The translations under genes and the position numbers were made by a program. The notes under the pieces are model-generated. The model was given only the letters and a program-made list of their open reading frames with translations, had not been told where the DNA came from and ran no database searches. Shown piece by piece: positions 1 to 5,968 of a stretch of 21,498 nt of DNA. Position 1 is the first letter of the stretch; each line of letters opens with the position of its first letter. This stretch comes from WHTB01 sp050699035 (lineage in GTDB: Bacteria; Actinomycetota; Actinomycetes; Propionibacteriales; Nocardioidaceae), in assembly GCA_050699035.1 (NCBI GenBank), contig JBOHDE010000044.1, positions 1-21,498 on the forward strand, given 5' to 3'.

Positions 1-873
1 GGGCCGCTCGGCGGTCAGGTGCGGCGGCAGCCACGCCATCCGCGCGGTCGCCTCGGTCTGCCCGTACATCACGACGAGCTCCCAGCCGGCCGCCCGGCCG
101 CGCCCGGCCCAGTCGCGGACCCGCTCCGGCGTCAGCCGGCCGCCGGCCTGCGTGACGTAGCGCAGCGTCGGCAGCCGGTGCGGGTCGAAGCCGGACGACT
201 CCAGCAGGTCGAAGGTGTACGGGACGCCGGCGAACGAGGTCGCGCCGGCGTCGTCGGCGAACCGCCAGAAGCATTCGTCGACCACCGACAGGTCGGTGAG
301 GACCAGCCCGGCGCCGGTCAGCAGATGGCTGTTCACCACGGACAGCCCGTAGCAGTAGTGCATCGGCAGCGAGGTGATCGCGCGGTCTGCCGGAGTCAGC
401 TGGAGGTAGCCGGCGATGCTGGCGGCGTTGCAGCGGAGGTTGTCGTGGGAGAGCCGCACCAGCTTGGGCGACCCGGTCGAGCCCGACGTGCTGAGCAGCA
501 GCGCGAGATCGGGGTGGAGGTCGTGGGCTGTGCCGTCGCGGAGCACGGTGACGCCGTCGTCGCCGGCGACCACGTCTGGGTCCCAGGTGGCGGCCAGCCG
601 GGCGGCCGGCTCGCCCGGCGGCACCAGCAGCGTGACGTGGCCGTGGGTCAGCGCTGCGACGTACGCCGTCAGCGACTCGAGCGTGTTGGCGCCCTCGACC
701 AGCACCAGGCGCCGGTGGTCGCCGAGCCGGGCGGCGACGTCATCGACGCGGCGGGCGAGGTCGGCGTACGAGAGCGTGGTGTCGGCGGTGCGGACGGCGA
801 GCCGGTCCCCGTGGTCGGTGAGGTCGAGCACCGCGGGGGTGCGGAGCCCGGTGGACCCGGCCAGCAATGTCAC
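1..873 (-). CDS. AMP-binding adenylate-forming enzyme (3' end outside window)
   Basis: The visible 291 residues are the N-terminal part of an ANL-superfamily (acyl-CoA synthetase / NRPS adenylation) enzyme, which activates a carboxylic acid as an acyl-AMP. The phosphate-binding A3 motif reads LLLSTSGSTGSPKLVRLSHD (about residues 124-143) and the A5 motif reads VMYGQTEATARM (about 268-279). The C-terminal lid with the catalytic lysine lies beyond position 1, so the gene is cut by the window and not visibly broken. The GTG at 873 is the only reasonable upstream start, because an in-frame stop lies five codons further upstream. It has no Shine-Dalgarno sequence and sits six bases after a -10-like hexamer, so the mRNA may be leaderless. 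It shares an iron box with the divergent siderophore-interacting protein, so a role in siderophore building or modification is likely. The acid substrate cannot be read from this fragment. Confidence 0.9.
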   Translation of the reverse strand, partial: MTLLAGSTGLRTPAVLDLTDHGDRLAVRTADTTLSYADLARRVDDVAARLGDHRRLVLVEGANTLESLTAYVAALTHGHVTLLVPPGEPAARLAATWDPDVVAGDDGVTVLRDGTAHDLHPDLALLLSTSGSTGSPKLVRLSHDNLRCNAASIAGYLQLTPADRAITSLPMHYCYGLSVVNSHLLTGAGLVLTDLSVVDECFWRFADDAGATSFAGVPYTFDLLESSGFDPHRLPTLRYVTQAGGRLTPERVRDWAGRGRAAGWELVVMYGQTEATARMAWLPPHLTAERP

Positions 874-879
874 TGGTGG

Positions 880-908
880 ATGATATTAGGCTAGGCTTAC
901 CTGAGCAA
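880..908 (-). promoter_or_regulatory. Candidate promoter of the AMP-binding gene
   Basis: Read on the minus strand, TTGCTC (908-903) and TATCAT (885-880) are separated by exactly 17 bases. They resemble the -35 and -10 hexamers of a housekeeping promoter. The -10 ends six bases before the GTG start at 873, so transcription would begin at or very near the start codon. The whole spacer is occupied by the iron box. This is inferred from sequence only. Confidence 0.55.
886..904. promoter_or_regulatory. IdeR/DtxR-type iron box
   Basis: TTAGGCTAGGCTTACCTGA matches the IdeR/DmdR consensus TTAGGTTAGGCTAACCTAA at 16 of 19 positions. It lies between the divergent starts at 873 and 927, so iron-loaded repressor bound here should shut off both genes. 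The flanking genes (adenylating enzyme and siderophore-interacting reductase) fit iron control. Confidence 0.85.
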
Positions 909-926
909 CTTCGCGCGGGAGGCTCC

Positions 927-1727
927 ATGCACGGTGAGGTAAGGACGAAGGACTGGCTGACGCCGGGTCTCGTACGCGTCGTGCTCGGCGGGTCCGGTCT
1001 CGACAGCTGCGCGATGGCCGATGCGACGGACGCGTACGTGAACGTCGCGTTTCGCCCGAGCGGGGCGCCCTACGGCGCGGTGTTCGACCCGGCACGGGTT
1101 CTCGCCGAGCACCCGCGAGAGGTGTGGCCGGCCCGGCGAAGGTACACAATCCGGTCCTGGGACTCCGCTGCCCGCGAGATGACCATCGACTTCGTCGTGC
1201 ATGGCGCGGCGGGAGTCGGAGGGCCGTGGGCAGCCGCAGCTCAGCAGGGAGACGTCCTCGTCTTCGAGGGTCCCAGCGGCGGCTACCGTCCCGACCCGAC
1301 GGCGGACTGGCATCTGTTCGTGGGAGACGAGTCCGCCCTGCCGGCGATCGCCGCCTCGCTCGAGGCGCTCCCGTACGACAGCCTCGCGGTGGTCAGGGTG
1401 GTGTGCGACGGGCCGGCCGACGAGCTGAAGCTGACGACGTCGGCCGTCCTCGACCTCGGCTGGCTGCACCGATCCAGGCACCCGGGTGATGACGACGTCC
1501 TGCCCCGGGCGATCGAGGACCTCGTCTTCCCGGGCGGCCGGGTGCACGCCTTCGTCCACGGGGAGGCCGACGAGATCCGGCAGATCCGCCGACACCTCCT
1601 CGCCGACCGCGGCCTGACCCGCAGCGACATGTCGTGCTCGCCGTACTGGCGTCGCTCCATGACCGACGAGTCCTGGCGCCAGCGCAAGCAGGCGTTCGTC
1701 GCCGCGATGGAAAGCGATGTCGCATGA
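927..1727 (+). CDS. Siderophore-interacting FAD-binding reductase (ViuB family)
   Basis: The 266-residue product matches the siderophore-interacting protein family. These cytoplasmic flavin reductases take electrons from NAD(P)H and reduce Fe(III)-siderophore to release iron. The FAD-binding motif RRYTIR is at about residues 71-76, a nucleotide-side segment FVGDESALPAI is at about 131-141, and the family C-terminal signature (SPYWRRSMTDESWRQRKQAF) is present. The length is normal. The ATG at 927 was chosen because GCGGGAGG ends five bases upstream. An in-frame ATG at 867 would start the protein upstream of the iron box and has no matching N-terminal domain. Expression should rise under iron starvation through the box at 886-904. 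Only 27 bases separate its stop from the convergent zinc-ribbon gene. Confidence 0.93.
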   Translation: MHGEVRTKDWLTPGLVRVVLGGSGLDSCAMADATDAYVNVAFRPSGAPYGAVFDPARVLAEHPREVWPARRRYTIRSWDSAAREMTIDFVVHGAAGVGGPWAAAAQQGDVLVFEGPSGGYRPDPTADWHLFVGDESALPAIAASLEALPYDSLAVVRVVCDGPADELKLTTSAVLDLGWLHRSRHPGDDDVLPRAIEDLVFPGGRVHAFVHGEADEIRQIRRHLLADRGLTRSDMSCSPYWRRSMTDESWRQRKQAFVAAMESDVA

Positions 1728-1754
1728 CCGCGAACGTTGCCGAGGTTTGAGGAG

Positions 1755-1949
1755 CTAGGACGCCAGGGTGTGCGGAGCCGGACCGGCGGTTGCCCGCGGC
1801 GCGGCGGATCCGGTGCGGAGCGCCCCTCGCGCGCCGCACCAGCAGGCGAAGATGAGGGCGATTCCTTCGTCGTCGTTGACGAGGCGCTCGATCTGGCTGG
1901 GGAAGATCAGCTGGTGCTTCCCACAGGACGGGCAGTCGTAGTCGAACAC
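1755..1949 (-). CDS. Small zinc-ribbon protein of unknown function
   Basis: A 64-residue protein beginning VFDYDCPSCGKHQLIFPSQI. It has two cysteine pairs, CPSC (about residues 6-9) and CWCG (about 36-39), the layout of a one-metal zinc ribbon. The rest is a short Ala/Pro-rich tail. The GTG at 1949 is supported by GGAGG at 1955-1959 (minus strand), five bases upstream. A longer reading from 2036 would add a basic, low-information segment that overlaps the LysR promoter. I recognise the general pattern of short actinobacterial CPSCGK...CWCG proteins but know no function. It is divergent from the LysR gene, which could regulate it. Confidence 0.7.
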   Translation of the reverse strand: MFDYDCPSCGKHQLIFPSQIERLVNDDEGIALIFACWCGARGALRTGSAAPRATAGPAPHTLAS

Positions 1950-1985
1950 GAGATCCTCCCTCGCAGGTCGATGTCTTGGTCCACG

Positions 1986-2038
1986 GTATCGAGCAACTGC
2001 GTATCGAGGTAGCCTTGGTTTCCTTCGTTTGATCAAGG
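1986..2038. promoter_or_regulatory. Candidate LysR operator region
   Basis: The 97-base gap between the zinc-ribbon start and the LysR start contains GTATCGAG twice (1986-1993 and 2001-2008, 15-bp period). It also has an inverted pair CCTTG (2013-2017) / CAAGG (2034-2038). LysR regulators usually bind dyads in such divergent gaps. The arms are short, so the assignment is tentative. Confidence 0.35.
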
Positions 2039-2046
2039 ATATGACT

Positions 2047-2973
2047 ATGGCTTCTTTGCACCAGTTCCGCTGCTTCCTGGCGACGTACGAGCTCGGCTCG
2101 TTGACCGCCGCCGCCGACGAGCTGGGCTACTCCCAGCCCTCGGTGTCGGACCAGGTCCGGCTGCTCGAGCGTTCGATGGGCGCACCCCTGTTTCGTCGGG
2201 TCGGACGTGGCGTGGTGCCCACTGAGGCGGCCGAGGCGCTGCGGCCGCACGCCGAACGCAGCATCGCGTCAGCCGAGGCGGGACAGAGCGCCGTGGCAGG
2301 GGTCAGCGGCCTTGCCTCGGGCACGATCCGCTTCGGCATGTTCGGGACCGCCCGGCTGTACCTGGGGGCACAGCTCGTGGCCGACGTGCTGGAACGCCAT
2401 CCCGGCGTACGCGTCGAGCTGATCGGGCAGAACTCGGCCGCCGTGCAGGAGGACCTCAGACGAGGTCGGCTCGAAGCCGCGATCATCGCGATCCCGGTCG
2501 CGGCGGAAGGGATGACCGTGCGTCCGATTGCCCGCGACGAGCTGGTCTTCATCAGCAACGACCCGGAACGCCTGAGGAAGCCGGTGACCGCGACCGTACT
2601 CAGCAAGGCGTCGCTGGTGATGGCCGAGACCAGCTGGCGCCAGGAGGACTCCTCCCGTCGGACGCTGCGCGAGATGCTGCAGCAGGTCGGGCACCGGCTC
2701 ACCACGCGGATCGAGGTGGAAGACGTCGAGACCGCGGTCGAGGCGGTCGGCCTCGGGCTCGCCGACTCGGTCGTGCCGCAGGGCGTGGTCAACCAGCTGG
2801 TGCCACGACTCGCACCCGGTGTGGGGTGGGTGTCGCTGCGCCCTCGGACGTACGACACGTTGGCTGTGGTGCACCGCAACGACGCCGAGCTGTCCGTTGC
2901 CGCCCGGCTGGTGATCGAGCTGGCGACCCAGCGCATCCAATCCGTCACCGAGCCCGTACCCGGGCCTGGCTGA
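2047..2973 (+). CDS. LysR-family transcriptional regulator
   Basis: The 308-residue product has an N-terminal winged helix-turn-helix (about residues 2-60) with the typical sequence GSLTAAADELGYSQPSVSDQ and the wing LFRRVGRGVVPTEA. A LysR substrate-binding domain follows from about residue 88 (GTIRFGMFGTARLYL onward, with a second lobe to about 290). Such proteins are cytoplasmic tetramers that sense a small ligand, often activating a divergent gene and repressing their own. The ATG at 2047 is preferred over upstream TTG/ATG codons at 2029 and 2041 because AAGGAT lies six bases before it. The ligand and targets are unknown. The divergent zinc-ribbon gene is the nearest candidate target, because the downstream gene is only a fragment. 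Confidence 0.92.
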   Translation: MASLHQFRCFLATYELGSLTAAADELGYSQPSVSDQVRLLERSMGAPLFRRVGRGVVPTEAAEALRPHAERSIASAEAGQSAVAGVSGLASGTIRFGMFGTARLYLGAQLVADVLERHPGVRVELIGQNSAAVQEDLRRGRLEAAIIAIPVAAEGMTVRPIARDELVFISNDPERLRKPVTATVLSKASLVMAETSWRQEDSSRRTLREMLQQVGHRLTTRIEVEDVETAVEAVGLGLADSVVPQGVVNQLVPRLAPGVGWVSLRPRTYDTLAVVHRNDAELSVAARLVIELATQRIQSVTEPVPGPG

Positions 2974-2994
2974 GTCACCTTCCTTCGGCGCGAG
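2974..2994. repeat. Outer direct repeat, left copy
   Basis: A 21-base sequence (GTCACCTTCCTTCGGCGCGA plus G) begins one base after the LysR stop codon. It recurs at 3121-3141 with a single mismatch, and the two copies bracket the palindromic elements at 3002-3074. Confidence 0.85.
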
Positions 2995-3001
2995 CGAGGT
3001 G

Positions 3002-3022
3002 GAATTTTGCCCAATTGGGCAA
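3002..3022. repeat. Palindromic element, copy 1
   Basis: A 21-base sequence with the perfect 16-base palindrome TTGCCCAATTGGGCAA at 3007-3022. Here the dyad extends outward to 26 bases (GAATTTTGCCCAA / TTGGGCAAAGTTC) with one mismatch. It looks like a homodimer operator. It has no loop and no T-run, so it is not a terminator. Confidence 0.85.
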
Positions 3023-3023
3023 A

Positions 3024-3037
3024 GTTCGACGTCGAAC
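3024..3037. repeat. 14-base palindrome GTTCGACGTCGAAC
   Basis: A perfect 14-base palindrome directly after the first palindromic element and before the second. It adds to the unusual dyad density in this gap. Function unknown. Confidence 0.6.
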
Positions 3038-3053
3038 CCGCGGGAACCGGGTC

Positions 3054-3074
3054 GAATTTTGCCCAATTGGGCAA
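3054..3074. repeat. Palindromic element, copy 2
   Basis: An exact 21-base repeat of 3002-3022, again containing TTGCCCAATTGGGCAA (3059-3074). The copies are 52 bp apart, about five helical turns, which puts the sites on the same DNA face. The spacing would suit cooperative binding of one regulator. Confidence 0.85.
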
Positions 3075-3120
3075 TTTTCTACGCACCGTGGACCGGCCCG
3101 CCGCTTCTCAATTCCTCCCC

Positions 3121-3141
3121 GTCACATTCCTTCGGCGCGAG
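3121..3141. repeat. Outer direct repeat, right copy
   Basis: The second copy of the outer 21-base repeat, differing from 2974-2994 only at its sixth base. Its start is 147 bp from the start of the first copy. It lies about 80 bases before the start of the NAD(P)-binding gene fragment. Confidence 0.85.
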
Positions 3142-3218
3142 GTGTGAGAGGGGTAGACGCATGCAACGTGCTGATCGGGGAGCTGGGCTCCTGGTCCGAA
3201 CGAATGGAGAGAGAAGCC

Positions 3219-3446
3219 ATGACCTCACCCATCCTGCTCACCGGCACCGGCACACTGGGCCGCCTCGTCACGCCGCTGCTCCGGGATGCCGGCCAGCACG
3301 TGCGCATCCTCAGTCGACGCAGTCATGAGCCGGGAGAAGGCATCGAGTACGTGACCGGCGACCTGCTCAAGGGCGAGGGGATCGAACCGGCGGTGGACGG
3401 CGCCGAGGTCATCCGGCACCTCGCGCGCGGCCCCAAGGGCGACGAC
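3219..3446 (+). pseudogene. Truncated NAD(P)-binding (NmrA-like / atypical SDR) gene
   Basis: The first 76 codons encode a clear Rossmann start: MTSPILLTGTGTLGRLVTPL with GTGTLG as the dinucleotide loop, then LSRRSHEP and VTGDLLKGEGIEPAVDGAEV, typical of NmrA-like short-chain dehydrogenases. After GPKGDD the similarity ends. A full protein would be roughly 250 residues. The reading frame stays open to 3809, but that stretch is the antisense of an AbiEii-like gene, so the 196-residue ORF is a chimera and not a real enzyme. The ATG at 3219 has a purine-rich GGAGAGAG site upstream. The catalytic and substrate parts are missing, so activity is not expected. The coordinates end at the estimated loss of homology, accurate to about 10 bases. 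Confidence 0.75.
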
Positions 3447-3938
3447 GTGCTCCGCGACCTCGGCTCGATCTCCGCAGGCGATGAGGTCGACGTCCTCGCT
3501 GAGCCTCAGCTGCGGCAGCAACGTGCGGGAGAGCGCAGGGCCGCCGTAGAAGATGAGTTGGTCAGTGGCGGGCGAGTCGGCCAACGCGCCGAGAACGTGG
3601 CTGATCGCATGGTCGCGACGTATCTGGGTCCGCGCGACGGCGAAGTCGGACGTGTACCGATCGAGCTCGGCGCGATCGGCCGCCCGGATGCGCCTGGTGG
3701 CGCGACGAGTAACTTCGTCGACGGCGGCGCATTGTCGCTCGCCACGAAGCACAGCAGCGTGGAGGTCGGCCCGCCGTTGTTCGTCGCCGAGGTCGATCGC
3801 AACCGGTAGCAGGTCGTCGAGCAGATGGGCGCGACCCTGCACGGTGGCCGCGTACGCGACAGCTGCAGGGAGCCAGTTGCCCTCTCCCGCCTCGGCTCGC
3901 TCGAACCCGAGACGGGTGGCGTCGGTGTCACCTTCCAT
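3445..3938 (-). pseudogene. Truncated AbiEii-type nucleotidyltransferase toxin
   Basis: Read from ATG 3938, about 165 codons are preserved. They include the core motif QLIFYGGPALSRTL (about residues 127-140) followed by LRLSEDVDLIA (about 145-155). This is the GG-x-AL ... SEDxD signature of type IV toxin-antitoxin nucleotidyltransferases (AbiEii / DUF1814). The remaining two thirds of the usual fold, with the helical C-terminal domain, is gone: near 3445 the frame runs into the antisense of the NAD(P)-binding fragment and stops at 3225. The start overlaps the AbiEi-like stop by 11 bases, the coupling usual for this pair. In this family the toxin is thought to modify nucleic acid using NTPs. 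This copy should be inactive. Confidence 0.75.
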
Positions 3939-4218
3939 TGGGAACCTCGCCGGTGTGGTCACGGATTGCGTGGAGGGCTCCGCTCGCCCGCTGCTCGCGG
4001 GCCAGGTCGCCGATCCGATCCAGGTCGCAGCGGGGCAGCAAGGTGGTGATGGCGTCACGGACCTGGTCCGGCAGCTCCCCGAGGTCGGGGCGTTTGGCAA
4101 GGTCGAGCGCGGTCTGCTCAGGCGTGGTGATCAGGGTCTCGCCCAGGTCGGTCGCCTCTCTCAGCCGCATTGGCTCGCAGGGCAGCCGTTCACTCGCGGC
4201 GGGCGTGGCGGCGAACAT
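3928..4218 (-). pseudogene. AbiEi-like antitoxin, C-terminal part only
   Basis: A 96-codon ORF contains MRLREATDLGETLITTPEQT followed by ALDLAKRPDLGELPDQVRDA, which resembles the C-terminal domain of AbiEi-type antitoxin/repressors. The N-terminal winged helix that normally binds DNA is absent. Immediately upstream, in every frame, is the repeat at 4215-4266 and not a coding N-terminus. Translation from ATG 4218 is possible, with GAGG nine bases upstream, so a short protein may still be made. I call it a remnant because both partner genes are incomplete. It overlaps the AbiEii-like start by 11 bases. The family call rests on a short segment and is less certain than the toxin call. Confidence 0.6.
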
Positions 4219-4234
4219 ACGCGCAACCTCGGCG
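4215..4234. repeat. Direct repeat upstream of AbiE remnant, copy 1
   Basis: ACATACGCGCAACCTCGGCG, repeated at 4247-4266 with one C/T difference (32-bp period). It overlaps the first codons of the AbiEi-like remnant. By position, the pair may be the old operator of the AbiE repressor. Confidence 0.75.
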
Positions 4235-4246
4235 GGAAGAACTGCG

Positions 4247-4266
4247 ACATACGCGCAACTTCGGCG
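4247..4266. repeat. Direct repeat upstream of AbiE remnant, copy 2
   Basis: ACATACGCGCAACTTCGGCG. Its 3' end continues as TTCGGCGCGAG (4260-4270), an 11-mer also present in both outer repeats at 2984-2994 and 3131-3141. Confidence 0.75.
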
Positions 4267-4305
4267 CGAGTATCGGGGGTGGCGGCACAGGCCGCGGGAT
4301 TAGCG

Positions 4306-4325
4306 GAATCTCGAGAGGTAGATTC
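4306..4325. promoter_or_regulatory. Possible operator upstream of nfeD-like gene
   Basis: An inverted pair GAATCT (4306-4311) / AGATTC (4320-4325) with an 8-base spacer lies about 30 bases before the start of the NfeD-like gene. The arms are only six bases, so chance is not excluded. Confidence 0.25.
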
Positions 4326-4356
4326 GACGTAACCGTCCTGGACGGAGGCCGATGTG

Positions 4357-4794
4357 ATGTCGTGGATCGTGTGGTTGGTAGTGGCTGCGGCCCTGGGCAT
4401 CGCCGAGTTCGTGACGCTGACCCTGGCCTTCGCCCTCCTCGCCGCAGCGGCGATCGTTGCCGCGGTCGTCGCGGGGCTGGATGGCCCGCTGCTGGCGCAG
4501 CTCTTGGCGTTCGCGGCCACGGGGGCGGCCGGGCTCCTCGTCGTGCGGCCGATCGCGATGCGGCAGATGGCCCAACCTCCGATGACGCGCGACGGAAGCG
4601 ATGCGCTGATCGGGAAACGCGCGGTGGTGATCGAAGAGGTCACCTCATCACGCGGCCTCATCAAGCTTTCCGGCGAGGAGTGGTCGGCCCGGGCGTTTGA
4701 CGAGTTCCAGGCGATCCCCGTGGGAGCACTGGTGGATGTCATGGAGATCGAGGGCGCCACGGCCATCGTCTACCCCCAGGACCTGCTGCCATGA
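4357..4794 (+). CDS. NfeD-like membrane protein
   Basis: The 145-residue product has two or three hydrophobic segments in its first 70 residues (SWIVWLVVAAALGIAEFVTL; LAFALLAAAAIVAAVVAGL; LLAQLLAFAATGAAGLLVV). A soluble beta-rich OB-fold domain follows (about 85-145: ALIGKRAVVIEEVTSSRGLI, ending in VMEIEGATAIVYPQDLLP). This is the short NfeD form without a protease domain. NfeD proteins pair with stomatin/flotillin proteins in membrane microdomains, and the next gene is a stomatin-like protein 33 bases downstream. The ATG at 4357 lies eight bases after GGAGG. A GTG at 4354 would add one residue. The pair probably forms an operon for membrane quality control. Confidence 0.88.
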   Translation: MSWIVWLVVAAALGIAEFVTLTLAFALLAAAAIVAAVVAGLDGPLLAQLLAFAATGAAGLLVVRPIAMRQMAQPPMTRDGSDALIGKRAVVIEEVTSSRGLIKLSGEEWSARAFDEFQAIPVGALVDVMEIEGATAIVYPQDLLP

Positions 4795-4827
4795 ACGCAG
4801 ACGCCTGACAAGGGCAGAGGAGGAGAC

Positions 4828-5919
4828 ATGGAACTCTTGGTGCCGATCGGCATCGTGGCGGCCTTGGTGGTGTTCACGGTCCTATCTGCTGTGCGGGTGG
4901 TTCCGCAGGCACGCCGTTACAACGTCGAGCGGTTCGGTCGCTATCGAACGACACTTCAACCGGGGCTTAACTTCATCATTCCGGTGGCGGACCGGATCAA
5001 CACCAAGCTCGACGTACGCGAGCACGTGTTTTCGTCGCAGCCCCAGCCGGTGATCACCGAGGACAACCTGGTGGTGAACATCGACACGGTGCTGTATTAC
5101 CAGATCACCGACCCGCGGTCGGCGGCCTACGAGGTCGCCAGCTATCTGCAGGCCATCGACCAGCTCACGATTACGACGCTGCGCAATGTGATCGGCGGCA
5201 TGGACCTGGAGCGGACCCTGACCTCGCGTGAGGAGATCAACGCTCGGCTACGCACCGTGCTCGACGAGGCAACTGGCAAGTGGGGGATCCGCGTGAACCG
5301 GGTCGAGATCAAGGCGATCGACCCGCCGTCCACCATCAAGGAGGCAATGGAGAAGCAGATGCGGGCCGAGCGCGACAAGCGCGCGGTCATCCTGCACGCC
5401 GAAGGGGAACGACAGTCCAAGATCCTCACGGCCGAAGGGACGCGCCAGCAGGAGATTCTGGAGGCTCAGGGGAAGCAGCAGGCGCAGATCCTGCGGGCTG
5501 ACGGTGAGGCCAAGGCCATCGAGCGGGTCTTCCAGGCGGTCCATCGCAACAACGCCGACCCCAAGGTGCTCGCCTACAAGTACCTGGAGACCCTGCCGCA
5601 CCTGGCCGATGGTGGGAACAACACGTTCTGGGTCATCCCGGGTGAGCTGACCGAGGCGATCCGCAGCGTCACCGGTGCATTCGGAGACCATTCGCGGATG
5701 GGCGCGCCCGCGGCAGAGGTGGACGCGGACGATGCCCAGGGTGCGCAGCTCCCACTCGGCGACGGTGAGGACGGGGAGGGCAGCGACGCGCTGACATCCG
5801 CCGATCCACTCCCGCTGGACGCGGCGGCCGCCGCCGACCAGGTCGCCGAGCTGGCCAAGGCCGCGGTTAACGACGCCAAGGCCGAGGCAGCGGCCGCCGA
5901 GGGCAAGGAGCCTGACTGA
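4828..5919 (+). CDS. SPFH/stomatin-like membrane scaffold protein
   Basis: The 363-residue protein has one N-terminal membrane anchor (about residues 3-23). An SPFH (band 7) domain follows (about 24-190: RRYNVERFGRYRTTLQPGLN, PQPVITEDNLVVNIDTVLYY, LRNVIGGMDLERTLTSREEI). A long Glu/Ala/Gln coiled coil comes next (about 172-240: EKQMRAERDKRAVILHAEGE and onward). It ends with an acidic and Ala-rich tail (about 290-363) of low complexity. SPFH proteins oligomerise at the membrane and often guard or recruit proteases. The start is firm, with GAGGAGGAG five bases before the ATG. It follows the NfeD-like gene and is probably co-transcribed. A protease of the HtrA type is encoded convergently just downstream, which may or may not be functional linkage. 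Confidence 0.93.
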   Translation: MELLVPIGIVAALVVFTVLSAVRVVPQARRYNVERFGRYRTTLQPGLNFIIPVADRINTKLDVREHVFSSQPQPVITEDNLVVNIDTVLYYQITDPRSAAYEVASYLQAIDQLTITTLRNVIGGMDLERTLTSREEINARLRTVLDEATGKWGIRVNRVEIKAIDPPSTIKEAMEKQMRAERDKRAVILHAEGERQSKILTAEGTRQQEILEAQGKQQAQILRADGEAKAIERVFQAVHRNNADPKVLAYKYLETLPHLADGGNNTFWVIPGELTEAIRSVTGAFGDHSRMGAPAAEVDADDAQGAQLPLGDGEDGEGSDALTSADPLPLDAAAAADQVAELAKAAVNDAKAEAAAAEGKEPD

Positions 5920-5968
5920 GGCGGGAAGAGCAGTGCGGGTCCCGGCTATCGACCATCGACTCGTCGGG

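Noticed and set aside
19..894. Open plus-strand frame of 291 codons
   Set aside because: It is antisense to the AMP-binding enzyme, whose A3 and A5 motifs are clear on the minus strand. The plus product is an Arg/Gly-rich sequence with no domain.
3007..3074. Palindromes as transcription terminators after the LysR gene
   Set aside because: Both are loopless perfect dyads without a U-run and occur twice as exact copies. They look like protein-binding sites more than terminators.
2826..3809. Plus-strand frame of 327 codons as one dehydrogenase
   Set aside because: Only codons from 3219 to about 3446 resemble a dehydrogenase. The start lies inside the LysR gene and the end is antisense to the AbiEii remnant.
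4215..4266. Short CRISPR-like array
   Set aside because: Only two copies with a 12-base gap, no spacers of the usual size and no cas genes nearby.
4161..4766. Minus-strand frame of 201 codons over the NfeD-like gene
   Set aside because: The plus-strand NfeD-like gene has a ribosome site, membrane segments and an OB-fold tail. The minus frame is its shadow, extended through the repeats.
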